Below are positions 1 to 5,923 of a stretch of 6,879 bases of DNA, in pieces. Under the pieces are notes generated by a model. The model saw only the letters and a list, made by a program, of their open reading frames with translations, did not search any database and was not told the DNA's origin. How positions within the stretch are numbered: the stretch's first letter is position 1; every line of letters begins with the position of its first letter. Origin of the DNA: Bacteroidia bacterium (GTDB taxonomy: Bacteria; Bacteroidota; Bacteroidia; Flavobacteriales; Flavobacteriaceae). The DNA is taken from positions 1 to 6,879 of the forward strand of contig JAUICT010000108.1 in NCBI GenBank assembly GCA_030429325.1, given 5' to 3'. Made by a program: the position numbers and the translations under genes.

Positions 1-612
1 GGAATTATGAATCCTAAAAAAGCTGGTGTTTGGTAAAAGTGTATTTACCTCCTTCAGTTTTTTGGTGAGCAAAATTTTTTGGCCATCACTCAAAAATATA
101 GTGCTATAGTTACCATCAGATTCAGCATATAGGATATCATCACTATTTAGGAACAACAATTTACCATCAGTATTAATTGTAATTTTTTTGCTGTGCGATT
201 CCGAGTTGAAGTTCAACAGGATTTCCTCTAATTTATTGACGGTCAAATTCTTGGAGTTGAACTTTTTTATCTTGGCTATGGTCACTTGCAAATCGTCTGT
301 ATCAATAGGCTTAAGCAGATAGTCTATGGCCTCGTTCTTTAGGGCCTGCAGGGCATATTGGTTGTACGCTGTGGTAATAACAACGGGAAAATCTTTGTTC
401 TTAAGGCTTTTAATGAACTGGAACCCATCCATGGCAGGCATTTCTATATCCAAAAAAAGACAGTCGGGGGTATTGCGCTCCAAATAGGCCAGTGCCTCAT
501 GGGCATCGGTAAAGGAAGCAACAATATCCACTTCATCGCTCAGGTTGGTCAATTCCCAGCTCAAGCTCTGTAGTGCTTTTATTTCATCGTCAACAATTAC
601 AGCTTCTAACAT
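1..612 (-). CDS. LytTR-family response regulator (3' end cut by window)
   Basis: This is a two-component response regulator that would bind DNA through a LytTR domain after phosphorylation by a partner histidine kinase. The visible 204 residues open with a receiver domain (about 1-115): acidic pair D8-D9, phosphoacceptor D55 in LFLDIEMPAMDG, conserved Thr in ITTAYNQYA (80-81) and Lys101 in YLLKPID. A linker of about 25 residues leads to a LytTR domain from about residue 143, with the family hallmarks DDILYAESDGNY (158-169) and FFRIHNS at the edge. About 30-45 C-terminal residues are missing. The ATG at 612 is chosen because the receiver fold starts right there (MLEAVIVDDE). The frame stays open upstream past 720 but offers no ATG, and a -7 box lies inside that stretch. 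No partner kinase is visible; it may lie beyond position 1. Confidence 0.95.
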   Translation of the reverse strand, partial: MLEAVIVDDEIKALQSLSWELTNLSDEVDIVASFTDAHEALAYLERNTPDCLFLDIEMPAMDGFQFIKSLKNKDFPVVITTAYNQYALQALKNEAIDYLLKPIDTDDLQVTIAKIKKFNSKNLTVNKLEEILLNFNSESHSKKITINTDGKLLFLNSDDILYAESDGNYSTIFLSDGQKILLTKKLKEVNTLLPNTSFFRIHNS

Positions 613-632
613 CCAGTGGGGATTAGGTATAT

Positions 633-640
633 CAAATTTA
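633..640 (-). promoter_or_regulatory. Bacteroidota-type -7 box for the response regulator
   Basis: Read on the minus strand this is TAAATTTG, a full match to the Bacteroidota -7 consensus TAnnTTTG. Transcription would start near 626, about 15 nt before the ATG at 612. I see no TTTG -33 element at the usual distance, which fits a promoter that depends on an activator. The LytTR-like repeat pair at 674-703 lies 33 nt upstream on the same strand. Confidence 0.5.
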
Positions 641-673
641 GGATTATTCTTCCAACACCTCCTTAATTTATGT

Positions 674-703
674 GCTAATGGATGTATTACACGTATAATC
701 GGT
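674..703 (-). promoter_or_regulatory. LytTR-type direct-repeat operator facing the regulator gene
   Basis: On the minus strand two 9-bp half-sites, ACCGATTAT (703-695) and TCCATTAGC (682-674), are separated by 12 bp. This is the spacing described for LytTR binding sites, whose half-site consensus is approximately [TA][AC][CA]GTTN[AG][TG]. The first half-site departs at one position and the second at one or two. The first is identical to the first half-site of the rightward pair at 785-793. The placement suggests autoregulation of the response regulator. Confidence 0.5.
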
Positions 704-720
704 AAAAAATGCAAGATCAA

Positions 721-743
721 GCGAAAAAGCTGCGCTTTTGCGC
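721..743. repeat. Hairpin between the two operator pairs
   Basis: The arms GCGAAAAAGC (721-730) and GCTTTTGCGC (734-743) pair at nine of ten positions, with one A-G mismatch and a 3-nt loop. No T-run follows directly on either strand, so it is not a typical terminator. It sits in the middle of the divergent control region, and its function is unknown. Confidence 0.45.
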
Positions 744-752
744 CTGTATGTC

Positions 753-775
753 GTTGATTTCATGAAACCATCAAC
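753..775. repeat. Imperfect dyad GTTGAT...ATCAAC
   Basis: GTTGAT (753-758) and ATCAAC (770-775) are inverted copies flanking an inner palindrome TTCATGAA (759-766), which is slightly off centre. It could be a binding site for a second regulator in the divergent promoter region, or a chance dyad. Confidence 0.35.
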
Positions 776-784
776 AGCATGAAA

Positions 785-814
785 ACCGATTATACACAAA
801 AAATGACCGTTTAT
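785..814 (+). promoter_or_regulatory. LytTR-type direct-repeat operator facing the small membrane protein gene
   Basis: Two half-sites, ACCGATTAT (785-793) and ACCGTTTAT (806-814), lie 12 bp apart, giving a 21-bp period (two helical turns). The second is a full match to the published LytTR half-site consensus and the first differs at one base. The pair ends 8 bp before a TTGACA and 32 nt before a -7-like box. This is where an activator of this family would bind to switch on the rightward promoter. Confidence 0.6.
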
Positions 815-822
815 ACATCCCA

Positions 823-854
823 TTGACAGGGAGGTTTTTTGTTGGTTATCTTGG
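823..854 (+). promoter_or_regulatory. Candidate promoter of the small membrane protein gene
   Basis: TTGACA at 823-828 is followed by TATCTTGG at 847-854, which matches the Bacteroidota -7 consensus TAnnTTTG at all but one fixed position. Transcription would begin near 860 and give a leader of about 30 nt. This supports ATG 890 as the start codon and argues against the upstream in-frame TTG at 839, which would lie upstream of the transcript. Confidence 0.4.
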
Positions 855-889
855 CTCTGTCAAAAATTGGAGGAATTAGTTTTACTGCT

Positions 890-1024
890 ATGAGAAAATG
901 TGTTGTGTTGTTTGTGATTTTGGTGGCAGCCTTGATTTTTGCTGCTGTTTCCGAAAAGAAAGCACTAAAGATACAATCCAATTGGGACCAGATGGCGGTC
1001 AAGAACAGTCACCTGCCCAAATAA
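890..1024 (+). CDS. Small single-pass membrane protein, 44 residues, function unknown
   Basis: I do not recognise this protein. It begins MRKCVVLFVIL, with a short positive N-terminus and one strongly hydrophobic helix at residues 4-20, followed by a hydrophilic tail (residues 21-44: SEKKALKIQ, then SNWDQMAVKNSHLPK). It could be an N-terminally anchored peptide or a peptide with a cleavable signal; AxS-like positions after the helix would allow cleavage, and Cys4 is not in a lipobox. GGAGGA at 869-874 is a Shine-Dalgarno-like stretch, but about 15 nt from the ATG, which is long. Its clear LytTR-type operator and promoter support a real gene. The divergent position makes it a likely target of the response regulator, possibly a signal, a modulator of the partner kinase or an envelope stress peptide; these roles are guesses. 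Confidence 0.5.
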   Translation: MRKCVVLFVILVAALIFAAVSEKKALKIQSNWDQMAVKNSHLPK

Positions 1025-1249
1025 GGAGTTCATATACATATTGCCAATAATTGTACGGCCGAAGCAACCATTCTCTTGATTATAGAAACCGCTTGCAAAA
1101 TTAAATCTTCGGTCTGCCACGGTGTTATATTGGTTTTAGGTTTCGGGGGAACTACCTAAAATTTCAAGGATTCCATTGGCAAGGCTTGAAGAGGCCGTAC
1201 TGTTTGGTAATATTCGGTTAAGCCTCTGAGTTTAATCTTCATAAATAGG
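1025..1249 (+). other. Stretch without a convincing gene, probably transcribed
   Basis: There is no ATG-started reading frame of convincing quality here. The frame of the small membrane protein stays open after its TAA for 44 more codons (to TAA at 1157-1159) but has no ATG. From about 1163 several short inverted repeats could pair: TTCAAG (1163-1168) with CTTGAA (1185-1190), and AGAGGC (1190-1195) with GCCTCT (1222-1227). An alternative pairing of AGGCTT (1182-1187) with AAGCCT (1220-1225) would exclude both. The stretch ends in the terminator at 1250, so it may be a structured 3' untranslated region or a small RNA. Confidence 0.35.
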
Positions 1250-1291
1250 AAAGACCAAAAAGTATGGTAAAATATACTTTTTGGTCTTTTT
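1250..1291 (+). terminator. Strong rho-independent terminator
   Basis: A perfect 16-bp stem (arms 1250-1265 and 1274-1289, left arm AAAGACCAAAAAGTAT) with an 8-nt loop ends in five T (1287-1291). The T-run is on the plus strand only, so it ends rightward transcription from the small-membrane-protein promoter and insulates the nrd promoter downstream. Confidence 0.85.
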
Positions 1292-1408
1292 GCATTCAGA
1301 ATGTCCTGCTCCAAAAACTTATCATTTTTTGGCTTTTGGCCCAAACCCAAGGAACATCGCTGGCGACCCTAGATTTCAACAGGTTGTGTTAAAAACTTTG
1401 CCCTTGTT

Positions 1409-1437
1409 TTGACAAATCCAACTTTACAATCTAATAA
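1409..1437 (+). promoter_or_regulatory. Candidate nrdB promoter
   Basis: TTGACA (1409-1414) and TAATAA (1432-1437) are separated by 17 bp. The TTTG of the Bacteroidota -33 element overlaps the first box (1408-1411). Transcription would start near 1444, giving a leader of about 65 nt that contains a 10-bp palindrome GGAAATTTCC (1470-1479). The rest of 1292-1510 shows no gene. No clear NrdR box pair is visible. Confidence 0.45.
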
Positions 1438-1510
1438 CATTTTTGAATCTTTGTTAGCCCTATTCACATGGAAATTTCCTTCCAGATTATAAACTTTTTA
1501 ACGAGATACT

Positions 1511-2497
1511 ATGTCGACAGCCATTGAACCCATATTGCAAGAAAACAAGGATAGATTTGTAATTTTTCCCATAAAGCACCATGATCTTTGGGATTGGTAC
1601 AAGAAATGTGAAGCATGTTTCTGGACGGCGGAGGAAATTGATTTGCATCAAGATTTAACAGATTGGAATTCCAAGCTCAATGATGATGAGCGGTATTTCA
1701 TCAAACATATTTTGGCCTTTTTTGCGGCTTCGGATGGTATTGTAAATGAAAACTTGGCGGAAAACTTTGTAAACGAAGTGCAATATTCCGAGGCCAAGTT
1801 CTTTTATGGTTTCCAAATTATGATGGAGAACATACACTCTGAAACCTATTCCCTTCTCATTGACACCTATGTGAAGGATGAAAAAGAGAAGAATATACTG
1901 TTCCAGGCCATAGAAAATTTCCCGGCAATCAAGAAGAAAGCAGATTGGGCCCTAAAGTGGATAGAGTCCCCAAGCTTTGCTGAGCGTTTGATCGCTTTTG
2001 CCGCTGTAGAAGGTATTTTCTTTTCCGGTGCTTTCTGTTCTATTTTCTGGTTGAAGAAAAGAGGGTTGATGCCAGGACTTACCTTTTCCAATGAATTGAT
2101 ATCTAGGGACGAAGGAATGCATTGTGATTATGCGGTGCACCTGCACAATAATCATTTGGTGAACAAAGTGCCAAAAGAGCGTATTAAGGACATAATTGTT
2201 GATGCCCTAAACATAGAAAGAGAGTTCATTACCGAGTCACTTCCAGTGAGCCTTATAGGAATGAACGCAAAACTAATGACCCAATACTTGGAGTTTGTTA
2301 CAGATAGATTGTTGGTAGAACTGCAATGTGAAAAAGTCTACAATGCCACCAATCCATTTGATTTCATGGACATGATATCGCTCCAAGGAAAGACCAATTT
2401 CTTTGAAAAACGAGTTTCCGAATACCAGAAAGCTGGCGTTTTAAACAAGGAAAAGGACTCAGATTCGCAAAAAATCAGTTTCGACGCGGACTTTTAA
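1511..2497 (+). CDS. nrdB: Class I ribonucleotide reductase beta subunit (NrdB)
   Basis: This cytosolic subunit houses the diiron-tyrosyl radical cofactor that starts reduction of ribonucleoside diphosphates on NrdA. The 328 residues contain every expected ligand: D75 (AASDG), E106 and H109 (ENIHSETY), E167 (AVEGIFF), E201 and H204 (RDEGMH), and the radical tyrosine Y113. W27 in HHDLWDW matches the radical-transfer tryptophan. The stretch CFWTAEEIDL and the C-terminal SFDADF resemble the eukaryotic R2 type rather than the E. coli enzyme; the DADF tail is the part that docks on the alpha subunit. The length is normal for the compact form. ATG 1511 is the natural start, although only a poor Shine-Dalgarno is present. 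It precedes nrdA on the same strand, the usual order in Bacteroidota. Confidence 0.97.
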   Translation: MSTAIEPILQENKDRFVIFPIKHHDLWDWYKKCEACFWTAEEIDLHQDLTDWNSKLNDDERYFIKHILAFFAASDGIVNENLAENFVNEVQYSEAKFFYGFQIMMENIHSETYSLLIDTYVKDEKEKNILFQAIENFPAIKKKADWALKWIESPSFAERLIAFAAVEGIFFSGAFCSIFWLKKRGLMPGLTFSNELISRDEGMHCDYAVHLHNNHLVNKVPKERIKDIIVDALNIEREFITESLPVSLIGMNAKLMTQYLEFVTDRLLVELQCEKVYNATNPFDFMDMISLQGKTNFFEKRVSEYQKAGVLNKEKDSDSQKISFDADF

Positions 2498-2514
2498 TTA
2501 GCCTATTTTTTGTT

Positions 2515-2537
2515 GACTTCCAATGCCCCCGGAAGTC
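2515..2537 (+). other. Small hairpin after nrdB
   Basis: The arms GACTTCC (2515-2521) and GGAAGTC (2531-2537) form a perfect 7-bp stem with a 9-nt C-rich loop, 18 nt after the nrdB stop. No proper T-run follows, so it is at best a weak terminator, an attenuator or an mRNA-stabilising or processing element within the nrdB-nrdA transcript. Confidence 0.4.
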
Positions 2538-2556
2538 TTCAAGACCTTAACCTAAA

Positions 2557-2576
2557 AATGTTAAAATTTTAACATT
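2557..2576. promoter_or_regulatory. Perfect 20-bp palindrome upstream of nrdA
   Basis: AATGTTAAAA (2557-2566) is followed directly by its exact inverse complement TTTTAACATT (2567-2576), with no spacer. It lies 52 nt before the nrdA start. The zero spacing and the TGTTAA...TTAACA outer arms look like a dimeric repressor or activator site rather than an RNA hairpin. It does not resemble the NrdR consensus. The regulator is unknown. Confidence 0.45.
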
Positions 2577-2628
2577 GTCAAGTGCAATTGGGCAAAACAC
2601 ACAGATCAATTAAAACACTAGTAGCACC

Positions 2629-5097
2629 ATGTATGTAGTAAAAAGAGACGGAAGAAAAGAGCCGATCATGTTCGACAAGATTACGGCTAGAGTTAGAAAG
2701 CTTTGTTATGGACTGAACATCCTTGTAGACCCGGTAAAAGTAGCCATGAGAGTTATAGAGGGCTTATATGATGGTGTTACTACTTCGGAGCTGGACAATT
2801 TGGCTGCAGAGATAGCGGCGACCATGACAACCACGCATCCGGATTATGCCAAGCTTGCGGCAAGGATTTCCGTTTCCAACCTGCACAAGAACACCAAAAA
2901 GTCCTTCTCGGAAACCATGAAGGACCTTTACGAATATGTGAATCCAAGAACAGGAAAAAAGGCTCCATTGCTATCGGATGAAGTGTACAAGGTAATCTCT
3001 GAAAATGCAGATACTTTGGATTCAACCATAATTTATAACCGTGATTTTGGCTACGATTATTTCGGTTTTAAAACCTTGGAGCGCTCTTACTTACTGAAAA
3101 TCAATGGTAAAATTGCAGAGCGGCCACAGCACATGCTTATGAGGGTAGCCGTGGGAATCCATTTAAATGATTTGGAAGCTGCGGTGGAAACCTATGAGTT
3201 GATGTCCAAAAAATACTTTACACATGCTACGCCAACCCTATTCAACTCAGGCACACCAAAACCTCAGATGTCATCCTGCTTCCTCTTGGCCATGAAGGAT
3301 GATAGTATTGATGGGATTTACGATACCCTAAAACAAACCGCAAAGATTTCACAATCAGCGGGGGGTATTGGACTATCCATTCATAACATAAGGGCTACGG
3401 GATCCTACATAGCGGGAACCAATGGAACATCCAACGGAATTGTCCCCATGTTACGTGTGTTTAATGATACTGCACGCTACGTGGATCAAGGTGGAGGAAA
3501 AAGAAAGGGCAGCTTTGCCGTTTATGTGGAACCATGGCACGCAGATATCTATGATTTCCTGGATCTTAAAAAGAACCACGGTAAAGAAGAAATGAGGGCA
3601 CGGGATTTGTTCTATGCCATGTGGATACCAGACTTGTTCATGAAACGGGTGGAAGCCGACGGCGAATGGACCTTGATGTGCCCCAATGAATGCCCTGGAC
3701 TGTTTAATAGCCATAGCGAAGAATTTGAAGCACTTTATACCAAATACGAGGCAGAAGGAAAAGGTAGAAAGACCATTAAGGCCAGAGACCTTTGGGAAAA
3801 GATATTGGAATCCCAAATAGAAACAGGTACACCCTACATGTTATACAAGGATGCTGCCAACCGAAAGAGCAACCAAAAAAACTTGGGGACTATCCGTTCT
3901 TCCAATCTCTGTACCGAGATTTTGGAGTACACCTCCCCGGATGAGGTAGCGGTATGTAACTTGGCCTCCATTGCGTTGCCCATGTTCATAAAGAACGGTG
4001 AATTTGATCATAAGGAACTGTTCAGGGTCACCAAAAGGGTCACCAAAAACCTAAACAGGGTCATAGACCGTAATTTTTACCCCGTTAAAGAGGCAGAAAA
4101 CTCCAATATGAGGCATAGGCCCATTGGCTTGGGTGTGCAAGGTCTGGCGGATACCTTTATCATGCTAAGATTGCCATTTACCAGTGATGAAGCCAAGAAA
4201 CTGAACCAAGAGATTTTTGAGACCCTATACTTTGCTGCTGTTACCGCATCCATGGAACAGGCCAAAGAAGAAGGCACCTATTCAACCTATGAAGGTTCGC
4301 CCATATCTAAAGGGGAGTTTCAACACAACCTATGGGGTATTAAAGACGAAGAGCTTTCAGGAAGATGGGATTGGGGTAAACTCAGAAAAGATGTCAAAAA
4401 GCATGGAGTACGTAACTCCTTGTTGGTGGCGCCAATGCCAACGGCATCCACCTCGCAGATTTTGGGCAACAACGAATGTTTTGAGCCCTATACCTCAAAC
4501 ATCTATACCCGAAGGGTGCTTTCAGGAGAATTTATTGTAGTGAACAAACACCTATTGGAAGATTTGGTAAAGCTGGGCCTATGGAATGAAAACCTTAAAC
4601 AGGAGCTGATGCGTGCCAACGGTTCTGTTCAGAATATTGATGTTATCCCAGAAGATATCAAAGAGCTTTACAAGACCGTTTGGGAGCTTAGTATGAAGGA
4701 TATCATCGATATGAGTAGACATCGTGGCTATTTCATTGATCAAAGTCAATCGTTGAACCTATTCATGGAAAATGCCAATTACTCCAAGTTGACCTCGATG
4801 CATTTTTACGCTTGGAAAAGTGGCTTGAAAACAGGAATGTACTACCTACGGACCAAGGCTGCAGTGGACGCCATTAAGTTTACATTGGATAACACCAAGA
4901 AAAAAGAAGCTCCTGTGAGCGTTGTGGCCGAAGTGGAAGCCAAATCGGTATCTGCGGAAACTATCAAGGTAGAGGCCACATCTGTGGATCAACAGGAAGT
5001 GGATGTACAGCCCCTTACCCCGGAAGAAATGAAAGAAATGATTGCACGCGCCAAAGCAGGTCAGGCAGATGATGACTGTTTAATGTGTGGATCATAG
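2629..5097 (+). CDS. nrdA: Class I ribonucleotide reductase alpha subunit (NrdA)
   Basis: This catalytic subunit converts NDPs to dNDPs using the radical supplied by NrdB. The 822 residues show an N-terminal ATP-cone (about 1-90, VVKRDGRKEP onward), the typical site of dATP/ATP activity control, then the ten-stranded barrel. Active-site residues are present: C217 (SSCFLL) and C443 (VCNLAS) as the redox pair, and N426, C428 and E430 in SNLCTEI, with C428 the thiyl-radical cysteine. Y738-Y739 (MYYLRTK) complete the radical path. The specificity loop is VDQGGGKRKG (285-294), and APMPTASTSQ (601-610) belongs to the phosphate-binding region. The protein ends in CLMCGS, the C-x-x-C pair (C817, C820) that shuttles electrons from thioredoxin-type donors. 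Residues 756-800 form a Val/Ala/Glu-rich linker before this tail. ATG 2629 is the natural start; no Shine-Dalgarno is obvious. Confidence 0.98.
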   Translation: MYVVKRDGRKEPIMFDKITARVRKLCYGLNILVDPVKVAMRVIEGLYDGVTTSELDNLAAEIAATMTTTHPDYAKLAARISVSNLHKNTKKSFSETMKDLYEYVNPRTGKKAPLLSDEVYKVISENADTLDSTIIYNRDFGYDYFGFKTLERSYLLKINGKIAERPQHMLMRVAVGIHLNDLEAAVETYELMSKKYFTHATPTLFNSGTPKPQMSSCFLLAMKDDSIDGIYDTLKQTAKISQSAGGIGLSIHNIRATGSYIAGTNGTSNGIVPMLRVFNDTARYVDQGGGKRKGSFAVYVEPWHADIYDFLDLKKNHGKEEMRARDLFYAMWIPDLFMKRVEADGEWTLMCPNECPGLFNSHSEEFEALYTKYEAEGKGRKTIKARDLWEKILESQIETGTPYMLYKDAANRKSNQKNLGTIRSSNLCTEILEYTSPDEVAVCNLASIALPMFIKNGEFDHKELFRVTKRVTKNLNRVIDRNFYPVKEAENSNMRHRPIGLGVQGLADTFIMLRLPFTSDEAKKLNQEIFETLYFAAVTASMEQAKEEGTYSTYEGSPISKGEFQHNLWGIKDEELSGRWDWGKLRKDVKKHGVRNSLLVAPMPTASTSQILGNNECFEPYTSNIYTRRVLSGEFIVVNKHLLEDLVKLGLWNENLKQELMRANGSVQNIDVIPEDIKELYKTVWELSMKDIIDMSRHRGYFIDQSQSLNLFMENANYSKLTSMHFYAWKSGLKTGMYYLRTKAAVDAIKFTLDNTKKKEAPVSVVAEVEAKSVSAETIKVEATSVDQQEVDVQPLTPEEMKEMIARAKAGQADDDCLMCGS

Positions 5098-5099
5098 TC

Positions 5100-5121
5100 T
5101 GTACTGTACTCAAACAGTACA
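5100..5121 (+). repeat. Short dyad just after nrdA
   Basis: TGTACTG (5100-5106) and CAGTACA (5115-5121) are perfect inverse complements with an 8-nt gap, starting 3 nt after the nrdA stop. There is no T-run, so it could be an RNA stem protecting the message end or a protein site. The evidence for function is weak. Confidence 0.35.
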
Positions 5122-5146
5122 TGTGATAGTGTTTATTGATCAGATG

Positions 5147-5195
5147 CCTCGGAAAAGTTCACCCCACCATGAACAACTTCCGAGGTATTTTTTTT
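5147..5195 (+). terminator. Rho-independent terminator of the nrdB-nrdA operon
   Basis: An outer stem CCTCGGAA (5147-5154) / TTCCGAGG (5178-5185) encloses an inner stem GTTCA/TGAAC, and is followed by TA and eight T (5188-5195). It lies 50 nt after the nrdA stop, on the plus strand. Confidence 0.88.
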
Positions 5196-5216
5196 ACTTG
5201 AAATAGGTACAGGGAT

Positions 5217-5249
5217 AAAAACAAAAAACCTCCTAAGCAGGAGGTTTTT
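5217..5249 (-). terminator. Terminator of the leftward GMC operon, possibly bidirectional
   Basis: A perfect 11-bp stem AAAAACCTCCT (5224-5234) / AGGAGGTTTTT (5239-5249) has a 4-nt loop. On the minus strand the hairpin runs into a long T-rich tract (complement of 5217-5228), the better tail. It starts 20 nt after the stop of the leftward gene. On the plus strand five T also follow, so it can back up the nrdA terminator between these convergent operons. Confidence 0.88.
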
Positions 5250-5269
5250 ATAGGTATAAAGAACAAAAC

Positions 5270-5923
5270 TTACAATGACCAGGCCTTGCCTCCCGTCAGT
5301 GTATTTAAATCTCCACAGGCAATATATTCGCCAGGTATCGGCAAATAGGCCAAAACTTCTTCACCAACAAATTCAGAAGATTTATAGGCCCAAGTAGCCA
5401 AGTTTCTTAAATCGTTGGCAAAGGAAAAGCTAGCGATATCTTCATCCAAGGAGGCTTCCCCGCCCTGTTTAATCGCATCCATATAGCTGTTTATGGCTTC
5501 AAAGTGGGCTTCCTCTTCATCATCGGTGCGTTTTTTGAGATAGGTCTGCAAAGCAGGTTCTATATCAGCGGACTCAATATCCAATAGGGATTCTTTTCCT
5601 GAATCGGCCAAGACCTTGTCAAAGAAATTGCTCATTTTCAGTTTTACAAAATCCTGCTGCTCCTCAGGTAAAACCTCGTTCAAGTATGCATCAATAAAGA
5701 CATGTACGTTCATCTCCGTGGCGGAGGGAGTGTCTGTCTTTGGAAGGATGACATCCAAGGTTTGAGCCAAGGCATAACCCTGTTCCTTGCCCAAAAAGGA
5801 AGGAACCCATTCTGCATAGGCCGGTTTGTCCTTACAGCTTTGAAGCAGCCCCAAAAGGGTGGGAGTGGCCACGGCATAGCCAAAAGCCATACCCATATTC
5901 TTAAGTGCGGATCTTCTTTCCAT
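5270..5923 (-). CDS. Gluconate 2-dehydrogenase subunit 3-like Tat lipoprotein
   Basis: This 217-residue protein fits the gluconate 2-dehydrogenase subunit 3 family, the small partner of FAD-dependent GMC sugar dehydrogenases. It starts ERRSALKN, a twin-arginine signal (RR at 3-4), followed by a hydrophobic stretch (about 11-27) and LLQSC, a lipobox-like end with Cys30 as the likely lipidated residue. The mature part is acidic and mostly helical in appearance, with the family-like phrase DVILPKTDTPSATEMNVHVFID (57-78) given here only as key residues P61, T63 and D64 through F76. In the family the small subunit carries the export signal for the flavoprotein, so it probably brings the GMC partner to the periplasm or membrane surface. 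Its ATG overlaps the partner's stop by one base (TAATG), and a good ribosome binding site precedes it. Confidence 0.88.
   Translation of the reverse strand: MERRSALKNMGMAFGYAVATPTLLGLLQSCKDKPAYAEWVPSFLGKEQGYALAQTLDVILPKTDTPSATEMNVHVFIDAYLNEVLPEEQQDFVKLKMSNFFDKVLADSGKESLLDIESADIEPALQTYLKKRTDDEEEAHFEAINSYMDAIKQGGEASLDEDIASFSFANDLRNLATWAYKSSEFVGEEVLAYLPIPGEYIACGDLNTLTGGKAWSL

Noticed and set aside
613..720. N-terminal extension of the response regulator
   Set aside because: The frame is open but has no ATG, would add a non-domain stretch before the receiver, and overlaps the -7 box and the operator half-sites.
839..889. Earlier TTG start for the small membrane protein (17 extra residues)
   Set aside because: The candidate -7 box at 847-854 falls inside this stretch, so a transcript from that promoter would not contain the TTG; ATG 890 also starts just before the hydrophobic helix.
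1156..1350. Minus-strand 64-codon frame across the terminator
   Set aside because: It reads straight through the 16-bp terminator stem, has no recognisable domain, and its composition looks like random translation.
1468..1527. A 19-codon ATG-started upstream frame overlapping the nrdB start
   Set aside because: It lacks a ribosome binding site, its composition is unremarkable, and short overlaps like this are common by chance in AT-rich leaders.
2601..2625. ACACTA half-site near the nrdA start as part of an NrdR box
   Set aside because: Only one half is present, with no matching inverse half and no tandem second box at the usual spacing.
3451..3816. Minus-strand 121-codon frame inside nrdA
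   Set aside because: It is fully antisense to conserved NrdA barrel codons, so it is a shadow of the real gene.
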